A DNA stretch of 64,000 bases from Paenibacillus_D tarimensis_A (GCA_041281825.1 CP166298.1:1302001-1366000); one strand, 5' to 3'. Shown: positions 19,080 to 27,620, counted from the first letter of the stretch. A program made the numbers and translations. The notes: generated from the sequence alone by a model not told the origin.

Positions 19080-19913
19080 TTATTTGAAATGAATAGTTCG
19101 GAATTCGCCCGGGGTCGTGCCTTCCATCTCCTTGAAGATTTTATTGAAATAGCTCACGCTGGGGTAGCCGGTGCTGATGGCGACCTCTTTGATTTGAATA
19201 CTCGGATCTTTGAGCAGCATTTGCTTGCTCTTCTGGATCCGGCATTTCGTGATATAAGTGAGGGGCGTCATTTTCGTTACCTTTTTGAACAGACTGCAGA
19301 AATAATTCGGCGTTAGTTTCGCTTTATCCGCCCAGTCTTCGAGGATGAATGGAAGATGGGCGTTTTCTTGCATCATCGGAAGCAGCCCAATGATGCGGTC
19401 GAAGTTGTCAGTCCCCCTTTTATTGGAGAACGGTATGGCATTGCACATAAATTCAACGATCACAGCATAGGTCAGAGCAGAAATTTTGGCAAGCCGCAAA
19501 AAGTTTTTTGCTTCAATTTCATCAAGCAGCTCCAGCCAGGCTTGCTCGAGCGGTCCGTTCTCTTTCATATACCAGAGGGAAGATTCGTGAAAGCCTCTTT
19601 CCAGCATAAAGTTCTCCAAGGCACTTCCGTTAAATTGCATCCAATAAATGTCCCAACGGTCGTCTTCCGATGTGTAGTAGCGCATCCTCTGAAACGGCGT
19701 GTGAAGGAAGACATCTCCCTGTTTTAAGGTGTAGACGTTCCCGTTCAATTCCAGATATCCCTTGCCGCCTACCACGAAATGCAAGCTGAAATCTCTTACT
19801 CCCGTTTCGCGATTGACATTATGTTCAAGAGGCTTGGTGTTTTTCCCGACCGAGTGCGGAAAACAAAAAAAGTTATATTCGTCGAAGGCAGGCAACATAT
19901 AGAGGCGGTACAT
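19080..19913 (-). CDS. AraC-family transcriptional regulator (cupin type)
   Basis: The 277-residue product has an N-terminal cupin-like sugar-sensing half (FSLHFVVGGKGYLELNG, then QGDVFLHTPFQRMRYYTSED) and a C-terminal AraC DNA-binding half whose helix-turn-helices include LPFILEDWADKAKLTPNYFC and IKEVAISTGYPSVSYFNKIF. The ATG at 19911-19913 is chosen because GGGAGTGG lies 5 nt before it; the frame extends 12 codons further without such a site. It is closely related to the intact 61704 regulator and to the decayed copies at 37795 and 45341, so one regulator lineage has been multiplied across the locus. It is divergent from the lyase gene at 20643 across about 730 bp carrying a regulon element and two cre-like boxes. 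Confidence 0.93.
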   Translation of the reverse strand: MYRLYMLPAFDEYNFFCFPHSVGKNTKPLEHNVNRETGVRDFSLHFVVGGKGYLELNGNVYTLKQGDVFLHTPFQRMRYYTSEDDRWDIYWMQFNGSALENFMLERGFHESSLWYMKENGPLEQAWLELLDEIEAKNFLRLAKISALTYAVIVEFMCNAIPFSNKRGTDNFDRIIGLLPMMQENAHLPFILEDWADKAKLTPNYFCSLFKKVTKMTPLTYITKCRIQKSKQMLLKDPSIQIKEVAISTGYPSVSYFNKIFKEMEGTTPGEFRTIHFK

Positions 19914-20009
19914 CGAACCACTCCCATGTAATTTGGTTATATCGCACATTATTATTCGTGCTAACTATATCAATTATATAGGAAAATAAGCCGGACAGGA
20001 AACCCGGCA

Positions 20010-20037
20010 ATCGTAATATTGTATTATAAATTGATAT
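20010..20037 (+). promoter_or_regulatory. regulon element copy 3
   Basis: ATCGTAATATTGTATTATA starts at 20010 and agrees with the shared element. The hexamer 20 nt after the C is TGATAT, a weak -10. It lies about 100 bp before the araC start on the other strand and 630 bp before the lyase gene, so autoregulation of araC is possible. Confidence 0.45.
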
Positions 20038-20154
20038 ATCTCGTTATTTCCTTCCTGATGAAGCAATTTTATAATCAAAGCAGGGCTGTAAAGCCGCCTT
20101 CGATTGGAGAAAATGCATACCGTTTCCATTGGGAGTAGCTTCCAAACCGTGAAG

Positions 20155-20168
20155 TGTAAGCGTTCCCA
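20155..20168 (+). promoter_or_regulatory. cre-like box
   Basis: TGTAAGCGTTCCCA matches the CcpA operator consensus TGNNARCGNWWWCA except at the last two W positions. A second near-identical box lies 180 bp downstream, supporting a real site. Confidence 0.55.
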
Positions 20169-20334
20169 ATTTTATGTAAGCATCATTGCAGCCAGTGAAT
20201 TGGATAAGAAAATTATTTTGGGATGAGGTGAATGTTCCTGCAGCAACTTATTTATCAAAAAAACAAGATATAAAACGGAGGGGAGGAATTTTTATATTAT
20301 TTGCTAAGAAGGCTAGGGTTACAAAAGCCATAAT

Positions 20335-20348
20335 TGTAAGCGTTGCCA
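20335..20348 (+). promoter_or_regulatory. cre-like box
   Basis: TGTAAGCGTTGCCA differs from the box at 20155 at a single base. It lies within the apparent signal-peptide remnant, so part of the match could be chance coding sequence. Confidence 0.45.
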
Positions 20349-20503
20349 TTTCCGTCGTCTCGGCATGTTAGTCGCATAACCGGAAACCGATATAGCTGAA
20401 AGCCATCGACATGCCTCAGTCAAGCAATATAGCAGGCACGCAATTTGTCAGTACACCGTATTGGGTGTGGATAATCAGAGTTTAAAAATTAATGTATTAC
20501 CTT

Positions 20504-20515
20504 AAAGGAGGTGAT
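20504..20515 (+). promoter_or_regulatory. orphan extended Shine-Dalgarno sequence
   Basis: AAAGGAGGTGAT is complementary over 12 bases to the usual 3' tail of Firmicute 16S rRNA, yet no reading frame of useful length starts at the right distance: the ATG two bases after GGAGG opens MQ and stops. The real gene begins 128 bp later with its own ribosome-binding site. Confidence 0.5.
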
Positions 20516-20642
20516 GCAATAAAAAAACACCAAGCATGAGTGAATGACGACGAAATCCCCGTCACAGTGCCTCATGATCAACCGCAGCCTGGGTATACCG
20601 GCGAAAAACGGTACGAGCATTCAGTAAAAAAAGGAGATGATT

Positions 20643-22742
20643 TTGAAGATGAAGAAGATCTTATCGTTGTCAATTGTTTTAAGCCTTCTGGCGACCATGA
20701 TCGGGTATGTTCATGAAGGGGAAGCAGCTACATCCGGCCCTTTTGTACATCCCGGCATACTGCACACTCAGGCGGATTTCGACCGCATGACACAGATGGT
20801 TAACGCGGGCACGGAACCGTATCTGGCCGGGTTTGAAAAGTTAAAGAGCAGCTCGCTTTCAGCCGCAGGTTGGACTCCGCGTGCTACGGAGACAGTCATT
20901 CGCGGCGGCACCGGCGACAATGTAGCCTTGTTGTACATCGATATTGCCCGCGCTTTCCAGAATGCCGTAAGGTGGAAGGTTACCGGCAATACGGCTCACG
21001 GCGATACGGCGCGCGACATTCTGAACGCCTGGTCGTCCACGCTTACGACGGTCACCGGCAATGCCGACCGTTATCTGGCTGCCGGACTTTTCGGATATCA
21101 GTTGGCTAACGTGTCGGAGATTATGCGGGACTATCCCGGCTTCAATGTAGCACAAATGCAGGACATGTTATTGAATGTATTTTACAAGCCGCTTAACGAG
21201 CGCTTCCTTATCGGCAATGAATTCGGCGATGACCACAACGGCGCCCACATCCAAAATTACTGGGCGAACTGGGATTTGTGCAATATGGCGGCGACAGTTG
21301 CGATTGGGATTTTCACTGACCGGCGGGATATCTACAACATCGGAATCGAATACTTCAAACACGGTGCCGGAAACGGTTCCATCTATAATGCGATTCCATT
21401 CCTTCACCCGGACGGGCTCGCACAGTGGCAGGAGTCCGGGCGTGACCAACCGCATTCGGTACTGGGCATCGGGTTAATGGCTGCTACGGCTGAAATGGCT
21501 TGGAATCAAGGCGACGATCTGTATGGGTGGGCCAATAACCGCTTTATGCGCGCCGCCGAATACGTTGCCAAATATAACAACGAAACCAACGGAGAAACTA
21601 ACGTCCCGTTTTCGACCTACGAATGGGGCTCCGGCGTAAACGGCTCAGTGCGAACACAGACGGTAATATCGAGCTCAGGCCGCGGTGATGCGCGATCGGT
21701 CTGGGAAATGATTTACAACCATTACGCGAACCGCAGGGGGCTGTCGGTGCCCAATATTGCCGCACGCGCCCAGCTACTGAGACCTGAGGGTGGTCCGAAT
21801 TCACACAGTGTACATCCTTCGACATTTGATCAACCCGGATTCGGCACCCTTCTCTATACCCGGCCGGCCGGCAGCGGCGGAACCGCAACGCTTCATGACG
21901 GAAATATTCCGGACGGCACTTACCGTTTCATTGTGCGCCATAGCGACAAGGCGATGGATGCTGCCGGGACAACAAACGGTGCGGCTGTTCATCAATGGTC
22001 CTATCATGGAGGAAGCAACCAGCACTGGACCGTAACCCATCTTGGCGGCGGTCAATACAGCGTTAGGAATGTGCAGAGCGGACGTGCTTTGGATGTAACA
22101 CAAGCGTCTCATGATCATAGAGCCAAATTTCAATTGTGGAGCTATCATGGCGGGGACAATCAGAAATTTGCTTTTATCCCTGTAGGTGAAGGTTATCACC
22201 GAGTCACTCCTGTGCATAGCAACAAACCGGTCGCCGTGGAAGGTGTCTCTACCGCAGACGGAGCCTTGTTACATCAATGGCGGTATGATCTTGTAGCTAA
22301 TAAGCAGTGGAAGCTCGAACCGGTATCGGTAAACGTCCGCTTGCAATCGCATAACTTCCCGGACCGCTATGTGCGGCACAGCAACAATCGCGCTCGGATC
22401 GACGCCAATGTTTCACCGGTTCAAGATTCCCAGTTCAGGATGGTTTCCGGATTAGCCGATTCGAGAGGCGTTTCATTCGAGTCCGTCAACTTCCCCGGGC
22501 GCTACCTGCGCGTCCGGTCCAATGGGGAAGTATGGCTGGATTCGAACGACAGCACGACAGCCTTCGCCAATGAGGCAACCTTCCGCCGCGTAGCGGGATT
22601 GGCTGACGCCCAAAAATCGTCCTACCAAATTTGGACGGATTCGACAAGATATTTACGCCACCAAAATAATCTATTGTATGCCCAAAGCGGGTCAGGATCG
22701 TTATTTGATGCCGATGCGACTTATACTGAAGTCTCTCCTTAA
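20643..22742 (+). CDS. secreted alginate-lyase-like enzyme with ricin (CBM13) and AbfB (CBM42) modules
   Basis: The product is about 699 residues with a signal peptide ending near GEAATSG. Residues about 35-385 form an alginate-lyase-superfamily domain (PF05426, PL38-like): HPGILHTQADFDRM, NYWANWDLCNMA and ESGRDQPHSVLGIGLMAATA are typical, the last holding probable active-site His/Arg residues. Then comes a ricin-type beta-trefoil (about 415-560, with repeated QWSYHGG and QLWSYHGG), and an AbfB-type arabinofuranose-binding domain (565-699, SHNFPDRYVRH, VNFPGRYLRV). It should cleave a uronate-containing polymer outside the cell while two modules hold side chains. Start: AAGGAG at 20631-20636 is 6 nt before TTG 20643, the choice here; ATG 20637 is too close and ATG 20649 is a weaker alternative. 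It is transcribed alone, between araC and a double terminator. Confidence 0.85.
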   Translation: MKMKKILSLSIVLSLLATMIGYVHEGEAATSGPFVHPGILHTQADFDRMTQMVNAGTEPYLAGFEKLKSSSLSAAGWTPRATETVIRGGTGDNVALLYIDIARAFQNAVRWKVTGNTAHGDTARDILNAWSSTLTTVTGNADRYLAAGLFGYQLANVSEIMRDYPGFNVAQMQDMLLNVFYKPLNERFLIGNEFGDDHNGAHIQNYWANWDLCNMAATVAIGIFTDRRDIYNIGIEYFKHGAGNGSIYNAIPFLHPDGLAQWQESGRDQPHSVLGIGLMAATAEMAWNQGDDLYGWANNRFMRAAEYVAKYNNETNGETNVPFSTYEWGSGVNGSVRTQTVISSSGRGDARSVWEMIYNHYANRRGLSVPNIAARAQLLRPEGGPNSHSVHPSTFDQPGFGTLLYTRPAGSGGTATLHDGNIPDGTYRFIVRHSDKAMDAAGTTNGAAVHQWSYHGGSNQHWTVTHLGGGQYSVRNVQSGRALDVTQASHDHRAKFQLWSYHGGDNQKFAFIPVGEGYHRVTPVHSNKPVAVEGVSTADGALLHQWRYDLVANKQWKLEPVSVNVRLQSHNFPDRYVRHSNNRARIDANVSPVQDSQFRMVSGLADSRGVSFESVNFPGRYLRVRSNGEVWLDSNDSTTAFANEATFRRVAGLADAQKSSYQIWTDSTRYLRHQNNLLYAQSGSGSLFDADATYTEVSP

Positions 22743-22757
22743 TGTTAAGTAAAAAAA

Positions 22758-22801
22758 GGGGCTGTCCCAAAAGTCATCGAAAATGACCAAGGGACAGTCC
22801 C
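22758..22801 (+). terminator. long hairpin, terminator or IS-derived end
   Basis: GGGGCTGTCCC at 22758-22768 pairs with GGGACAGTCCC at 22791-22801 with one mismatch, and AAGTCAT/AATGAC extend the stem inward. Hairpins with GGGGCTGTCCCAAAAGTCAT arms resemble ends of some insertion sequences, but no transposase is near. Confidence 0.5.
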
Positions 22802-22833
22802 AGCTGACAAAGGTTCGAATGTCCCCATTAAAG

Positions 22834-22895
22834 AATAACCTTTACCTTACTGTGGTCAGGAGCCCATCCAAGGTAAAGGTTATTTCTTTTTTCGT
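22834..22895 (+). terminator. strong Rho-independent terminator
   Basis: AATAACCTTTACCTT at 22834-22848 pairs perfectly over 15 bp with AAGGTAAAGGTTATT at 22870-22884, followed by TCTTTTTTC. It closes the transcription unit of the 20643 gene. Confidence 0.8.
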
Positions 22896-22925
22896 GCATG
22901 GAGAACCTGTATGATTATTCTGAAA

Positions 22926-22952
22926 AAGTAATATCGTTATATAAGTCATAAG
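22926..22952 (+). promoter_or_regulatory. regulon element copy 4 with -10-like CATAAG
   Basis: AAGTAATATCGTTATATAAG is a variant of the shared element (AGTAAT for CGTAAT). CATAAG, four of six matches to a -10, begins 20 nt downstream at 22947. It lies 160 bp before the GH28-like gene. Confidence 0.5.
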
Positions 22953-23108
22953 ATTCTTGTGTATACATTCGAATAACAGTCAATTACTCTGTTATTAGAT
23001 ATTTTATTATTCAGTTATTTTGTTTTAAACCTTTTATGACTGATTTGGCTCCGAATGCTTTTAATCTGGATAAGGTATGGGGGCTTCTTGATTGGAGGTA
23101 ATGATCCA

Positions 23109-24569
23109 TTGACATCAGGTCACAATCGTTTGCTCACCTACACCGCTCCCGGTGGTGCAGCAGGAATTACAGACTTTACAGTGAAGGTCCGACAGGGGCA
23201 AGGAGAATGGCAGGAGTTGTTTTGTTACCGGGTAAAAGTCGATATGCACCATGTACGTTATGCTTCTATGGTGTACTTTGATTTTTCCGGCCTTGTAGAA
23301 ATCGAAGTCATCAAGAACGAAGGCGAAGTAAAGGAAGCGGTGCTTCGCCCTTCGTCGGCAGGGCTTGATTGTGTCTGGAGCGATAATCGGATTACGTTCA
23401 CGATGATTCGTCCGCGCAAATTATCGCTTGAGGTGAACGGCGACAGGTTTCATAATCTGCATATTTTTGCAAATCCGTTGGAGGAGAACGTACCTGACCT
23501 CGCCGATCCCGGCGTCATTGCCATCCGGCCGGGACATCATTGCACGGAAGACCTCCTGGGACTGATCCGAACACCCCGATCGGAAGACGGGACAGAGAAG
23601 CAGCCTGCGGTCCTGTTTTTCGAGCCTGGTATGCACGTATTGGAGCCGTCCCAGCTCTTCATCCCTTCGGGGATTACCGTTTATATCGCAGGCGGCGCCG
23701 TCGTTGTCGGCGCGTTGAAGTGCGAGCGTGTGTACGATGTGAAGATTCGAGGCAGAGGGATTCTTTATATGTCCGATTTTGAACAGAAGACTTATTACCG
23801 GGGAGTGGAAATTAATTACTCGAGAAACATCGCTATTGAAGGGATTATCACAGTCGATCCGCCAAGCAGCACGGTCAATATCGGACAATCCGAGAATGTC
23901 TGCATTCGTAATTTAAAGACTTTCAGCACACGGGGCTGGACGGACGGCATTGATGTGCTGTCCAGCTCCCACATTGAGATCGACGACGTATTCCTGCGAA
24001 CCTCGGACGATTGTATTGCCGTCTACGGGACCAGGACCAGGTTTCGCCATTACGGGGATTCCCGCAACGTTATTGTGCGAAACGCCGTGCTCTGGGCGGA
24101 CGTTGCCCATCCTGTCATGATCGGCGTACACGGATTTCACGAGCGGGACGGAGATATCCTTGAAAACCTTCTTTTCGACAATGTCGATATTCTCGAGCAT
24201 CACGAACCGCAGGACGGGTACTGGGGTTGTATGGCTATTAATGCGGGGGACAAGAATACGGTACGCAACGTGACCTTTAGGAATATCCGGGTCGAGCAAT
24301 TCGAGCTGGGGCGGCTGATCGATATCCGTATCTTCCAAAACCCGAAATACAATCCTTCTCCCGGCAGCCGTGTTGAAAACATCCGCTTCGAGAACATCAC
24401 GTTCACCGGAACTTGCGATAATCCGTCCGTCATAAAGGGCTTCGACGAGACTCGAACCGTGGATGGCATAACGTTCCATAATTTGCGGATTAACGGGAGG
24501 CACATACTGAGTCCGGAGTCCGGCAATTTCGTCATCGGCGACCATGCGCATCGCATTGAATTCACTTAG
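23109..24569 (+). CDS. cytoplasmic GH28-like right-handed beta-helix glycosidase
   Basis: The 486-residue product lacks a signal peptide. After an N-terminal beta-sandwich (about 1-135) it shows a parallel beta-helix with many short repeats, and the block WTDGIDVLSSSHIEIDDVFL followed by RTSDDCIAVYG, which corresponds to the GH28-type NTDGxD and xDDCIA catalytic aspartates. It is the full-length relative of the first about 490 residues of the secreted 39958 product, which shares both the N-terminal domain and WTDGID. One is exported and one is not, so they probably act on the same linkage outside and inside the cell. The TTG start at 23109 follows GGAGGT with 9 nt spacing; the frame is open back to 23055 without a ribosome-binding site. 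GH49-like enzymes are a less likely alternative. Confidence 0.75.
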   Translation: MTSGHNRLLTYTAPGGAAGITDFTVKVRQGQGEWQELFCYRVKVDMHHVRYASMVYFDFSGLVEIEVIKNEGEVKEAVLRPSSAGLDCVWSDNRITFTMIRPRKLSLEVNGDRFHNLHIFANPLEENVPDLADPGVIAIRPGHHCTEDLLGLIRTPRSEDGTEKQPAVLFFEPGMHVLEPSQLFIPSGITVYIAGGAVVVGALKCERVYDVKIRGRGILYMSDFEQKTYYRGVEINYSRNIAIEGIITVDPPSSTVNIGQSENVCIRNLKTFSTRGWTDGIDVLSSSHIEIDDVFLRTSDDCIAVYGTRTRFRHYGDSRNVIVRNAVLWADVAHPVMIGVHGFHERDGDILENLLFDNVDILEHHEPQDGYWGCMAINAGDKNTVRNVTFRNIRVEQFELGRLIDIRIFQNPKYNPSPGSRVENIRFENITFTGTCDNPSVIKGFDETRTVDGITFHNLRINGRHILSPESGNFVIGDHAHRIEFT

Positions 24570-24605
24570 AGCAGCGGCATTATGTCCTGCTCTTTTTTTG
24601 TTATT

Positions 24606-24633
24606 AACGTAATTTTGTTATACTGAATATAAT
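24606..24633 (+). promoter_or_regulatory. regulon element copy 5 with perfect TATAAT
   Basis: AACGTAATTTTGTTATACTG at 24606-24625 overlaps the place where a -35 box would lie, and a perfect TATAAT starts at 24628, 20 nt after the C of CGT. The -35 hexamer (TAACGT) is poor, as expected of an activator-dependent promoter. The fucosidase starts 83 bp downstream. Confidence 0.65.
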
Positions 24634-24715
24634 ATTATGTCATTTCACTTGGAAATTAGGTGATTTATACTGAGTAAATAAAATAATTTTATATTATAAA
24701 GGAGAATGACTGAAC

Positions 24716-26008
24716 ATGGCAATTAAAAAGCTACAAGACGCCGAGCTCGCCTCCATGTTGAAAAGCAGCGTTAGGCTGAAAAGCCGAGACGGCGTAGAGG
24801 CCCCCTGGCTGAACCTGAGCGATGAGGACATGGATTGGTGGCGGGATGCCAAGCTCGGCTTTTTCGTCCATTGGGGACTCTATTCTATACTTGGGCGAGG
24901 CGAGTGGGCCATGTTCAACGAGAAAATCCCGGCAAACGAATATGCGAAACTGACCGAACAGTTTAACCCGCAACAATGGGATCCGGAGAAGTGGGCGGGT
25001 CTGGCCAGAGAAGCAGGCATGCAATATTCGGTCATGGTTACGCGTCATCACGACGGCTTTGCACTGTGGGACAGTCCGGGCAGCTACGGACAATACGACA
25101 GCATGAATGCTGCAGCGAAACGGGATTTTGTTAAAGAGTATACGGACGCCTTTCGCAAAGCCGGACTTCGGACCGGTTTGTACTATTCGCCTATGGATTG
25201 GCGTTTTCCCGGATACTTCAAGCCGAAGGAGCTGGCTGACAATGCAGCCCTGATGAAGAAGCAAGCCTACGATCAGATCCGCGAACTGACCACGCGATAT
25301 GGGACGATCGATATCCTTTGGTATGACGGAAGCTGGCTGGCTCATTCCGGATCGGATGCCGACGCTGCGTGGTTCTGGGAACCGGTTCGTCTTAACGAGA
25401 TGGTGAGGAAATATCAGCCGAAATGCGTAATCAATCCGCGATCCGGATGGATCGGCGATTTTCAATGCGACGAAGGCCCGCACGAGATTACCGGTAATAT
25501 TATTCCGATCGATTGGGAGAAATGCTTTACCATCGCATATCATTGGTCCTATGATCCGAAAGAAAGGGTCATGCCGCTCGAGAATATCATCAAACTCATG
25601 GTCGATTGTTTTGTCCGCGGTGGAAATGTGCTGCTCAACGTTGCTCCCGATCCGGATGGGGAAATACCGGCAAGCCAAGTGGAGCGATTGAAGGAGATCG
25701 GTGCGTTTATGAAGAAAAACGGCGAAGCCATTTACGGAACGCGGCCGGGACCGCTAGAGCCGGTCGACCATATTTACGGCATGACCTGCAAGGGAAACCA
25801 TCTATATTTGCATGTACAAAATATGCAGGAATTTTATAACTTGGTTTTGCCGGCGCTTCCGCAGAAAATCGTACATTGCCAATTGTTGGACGGCAGCGCG
25901 GTACCTTTCGAACAAAATGATCAAGGGATTTCCATCAACGTTCCTAAAGAAAAATGGGAGCCGATTGATACCGTCATCAAGCTGGTAGTGGAAACAGGAG
26001 GACAATAA
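24716..26008 (+). CDS. GH29 alpha-L-fucosidase, cytoplasmic
   Basis: The 430-residue product has no signal peptide. It carries the GH29 landmarks: AKLGFFVHWGLYSILGRGEW near residue 45, VTRHHDGFALWDS near 105, DILWYDGSW near 200 with the Asp expected to be the nucleophile, and GGNVLLNVAPDPDG near 300. GH29 enzymes release L-fucose by retaining hydrolysis. Fucosidases of about 430 residues without an obvious C-terminal beta-sandwich are at the short end of the family. AAAGGAG lies 11 nt before the ATG. It has its own element-plus-TATAAT promoter. A related but truncated copy occurs at 38466 and a small remnant at 45521; this copy appears intact. Confidence 0.93.
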   Translation: MAIKKLQDAELASMLKSSVRLKSRDGVEAPWLNLSDEDMDWWRDAKLGFFVHWGLYSILGRGEWAMFNEKIPANEYAKLTEQFNPQQWDPEKWAGLAREAGMQYSVMVTRHHDGFALWDSPGSYGQYDSMNAAAKRDFVKEYTDAFRKAGLRTGLYYSPMDWRFPGYFKPKELADNAALMKKQAYDQIRELTTRYGTIDILWYDGSWLAHSGSDADAAWFWEPVRLNEMVRKYQPKCVINPRSGWIGDFQCDEGPHEITGNIIPIDWEKCFTIAYHWSYDPKERVMPLENIIKLMVDCFVRGGNVLLNVAPDPDGEIPASQVERLKEIGAFMKKNGEAIYGTRPGPLEPVDHIYGMTCKGNHLYLHVQNMQEFYNLVLPALPQKIVHCQLLDGSAVPFEQNDQGISINVPKEKWEPIDTVIKLVVETGGQ

Positions 26009-26061
26009 GGAAATCCCTGTTAAACTTTGCGGTATTCGCAGCCATAAGAAGTGCTCCTCTC

Positions 26062-26083
26062 AAAGTACTATCGTTATATAGAA
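26062..26083 (+). promoter_or_regulatory. regulon element copy 6
   Basis: AAGTACTATCGTTATATAG matches the variant at 22926 closely, but no -10-like hexamer lies 20 nt after its AGT, so it may be a distant regulator site. Confidence 0.4.
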
Positions 26084-26279
26084 CATGCAACGAATAACGA
26101 CAAGTGTGTTGGAGCGGTTGGTGCTTTCACCGGTCAATGGAGTCTTTAACCTTCTAGTTAGCGGTGCTCTCGGTATGGGTGACGGCGTCGATGATCGTGT
26201 CGTTTGCCGTCTTTACAAGGCGGGATGTAACGAATTATTGGTTGCATGACACTCAACAGACTCCGTCCAACGGCAAATA

Positions 26280-26312
26280 ACCGTCCGGTTATTATATCCC
26301 GGACGGTAATTT
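26280..26312 (+). terminator. terminator-like hairpin
   Basis: ACCGTCCGG at 26280-26288 pairs with CCGGACGGT at 26299-26307 around a 10-nt loop, followed by AATTT. It lies 270 bp after the fucosidase, so it could stop its transcript; the T-run is weak. Confidence 0.5.
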
Positions 26313-26348
26313 CCGGTTGATGAAAAATAATCCAATTCTCAGAAAAAT

Positions 26349-26376
26349 AACGTAATATCGTTTTATAGATTATAAT
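26349..26376 (+). promoter_or_regulatory. regulon element copy 7 with perfect TATAAT
   Basis: AACGTAATATCGTTTTATAG starts at 26349 and TATAAT at 26371 lies exactly 20 nt after the C of CGT, the arrangement seen before the fucosidase. It should drive the importer operon, with a leader of about 200 nt. Confidence 0.65.
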
Positions 26377-26587
26377 ATATTTCTATTTTTATCATAAAAA
26401 TAAATAGTATAATACTATTAAATAGAAATATTGATAAGGGATTGTTTTCAAAAAAAGGAGCAGAAAATCACGAATTCAGTGAATGCTATGGAGAATGAAA
26501 ACGTAATCAACAAGAAGCGGATGTTGTCGAAGCTTGCGGTGTAGTGTAGGGGATATTAAAAACTTTTCATCTAAGGGGGATGCTGGA

Positions 26588-27541
26588 TTGAATTCCACAT
26601 TGCAGGTATCTGCGTCGAGAAAAGAATCTGTGAAACAAAAATCTGTGCTGAAACAAATAAAACGACATTGGCAGTTCTATTTGCTCATTATCGTGCCCAT
26701 GGCGCTGCTCATCATATTTAAATATGTTCCCATGTACGGCGCGACGGTGGCATTTAAAAACTTTAGCATCGTGAAGGGCATCCTGGGGAGCCCGTGGGCC
26801 GGATTCAAGTACTTCGAGTATTTCTTCAACGGGCCTTATTTCTGGCCCATCTTAAAAAATACACTCATCTTAAGCTTGTACGGCATGCTCGTCGGGTTTC
26901 CGATACCGATCATCTTCGCTCTTGCGATGAATGAGGTTCGCAGCGCGATGTTCAAAAAGTTCGTGCAGTTGGTTACCTACGCGCCCCATTTCATCTCGAC
27001 GGTCATTGTCATATCGATGATGACGCTGGTGTTCGCGCCGCAAATCGGCCTTGTTAACAATATTTTGGTTCAGCTAGGCTTAGATAGAATCAATTTTATG
27101 GGCGAGGCGTCTTATTTCAGGTCGTTGTACGTCTGGTCCGACGTGTGGCAGAACGCCGGATTCAACGCTATCATCTATTTGGCGGCGCTCGCCGGCATCG
27201 ATCCGACACTGTACGAAGCTGCCAAGATGGACGGCGCGTCCAGGTGGCGGAAAATCATTCATATCGATCTTCCCGGGATTGCCCCAACCATTGTTATATT
27301 GTTGATTCTGGCCGTCGGAGGCATTATGTCCGTCGGTTTCGAGAAAGTGTACCTGATGCAAAATTCGATGAACGCGGATACGTCCGAAGTGATCGCGACT
27401 TACGTATATAAAGTCGGTTTGCTCAATTCGAACATCAGTTACGCGACGGCAGTCGGGTTGTTCAATTTCGTCGTCAATCTGATCCTGCTCGTCAGCGTGA
27501 ACGCGCTGGCCAGGAAGGTCAGCCAAACGAGCTTGTGGTAA
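26588..27541 (+). CDS. LplB-type sugar ABC transporter permease
   Basis: The 317-residue inner-membrane protein is the first permease of a CUT1-type carbohydrate importer. It has six predicted membrane segments starting with FYLLIIVPMALLIIFKYVP, and the cytoplasmic EAA loop YEAAKMDGASRWRKI near residue 208 that docks onto the ATPase. The PMYGATVAFKNFS segment is typical of LplB proteins. TTG at 26588 is preferred as start since AAGGGGG lies 8 nt upstream; the frame is open to 26534. It forms an operon with a YtcP-type permease and a lipoprotein binding protein. No ATPase gene is present here; such systems commonly share one encoded elsewhere (MsmX/MsmK type). Confidence 0.93.
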   Translation: MNSTLQVSASRKESVKQKSVLKQIKRHWQFYLLIIVPMALLIIFKYVPMYGATVAFKNFSIVKGILGSPWAGFKYFEYFFNGPYFWPILKNTLILSLYGMLVGFPIPIIFALAMNEVRSAMFKKFVQLVTYAPHFISTVIVISMMTLVFAPQIGLVNNILVQLGLDRINFMGEASYFRSLYVWSDVWQNAGFNAIIYLAALAGIDPTLYEAAKMDGASRWRKIIHIDLPGIAPTIVILLILAVGGIMSVGFEKVYLMQNSMNADTSEVIATYVYKVGLLNSNISYATAVGLFNFVVNLILLVSVNALARKVSQTSLW

Positions 27542-27569
27542 AGCGGAGAGACTTTGAGATGCAGTGAGA

Positions 27570-27620
27570 CTTGAGCTCCGCTCAAAGATCCCTATGTCAT
27601 GCTCAAAGATCCCTATGTCA
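27570..27620 (+). repeat. leader hairpin and 20-bp direct repeat before the second permease
   Basis: CTTGAG, CTCCG, CTCAAAG form a hairpin at 27570-27587. The 20-bp sequence at 27580-27599 is repeated exactly at 27601-27620 after one T. The hairpin and its surroundings (AAGCGGAGAGACTTTGAG at 27541) recur before the giant gene at 30673-30710. Confidence 0.75.

Larger units (their letters stand above)
19914..20642. other. 729-bp divergent regulatory region
   Basis: The region lies between divergent araC and lyase genes. It holds a regulon element at 20010, two cre-like boxes at 20155 and 20335, and a full-length Shine-Dalgarno-like sequence at 20504. A short frame ending at TAG 20369-20371 reads KKARVTKAIIVSVAISVVSAC then stops, which looks like a signal peptide cut off at its lipobox. 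No complete gene is supported. Confidence 0.55.
22743..23108. other. intergenic region with two hairpins and a regulon element
   Basis: The stretch contains an IS-end-like hairpin at 22758, a strong terminator at 22834 and a regulon element at 22926. The remaining 150 bp before the next gene are AT-rich without a recognisable gene. Confidence 0.6.
26009..26587. other. 579-bp intergenic region with two regulon elements
   Basis: Two copies of the regulon element lie at 26062 and 26349, separated by unrecognised sequence and a GC-rich hairpin at 26280. Very short frames such as MENENVINKKRMLSKLAV (ending near 26544) lack a well-spaced ribosome-binding site. No gene is supported before the permease. 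Confidence 0.55.

Noticed and set aside
22758..22801. Insertion-sequence end
   Set aside because: The hairpin arms resemble some IS termini, but there is no transposase, no partner end and no target duplication in sight; a terminator explains it.
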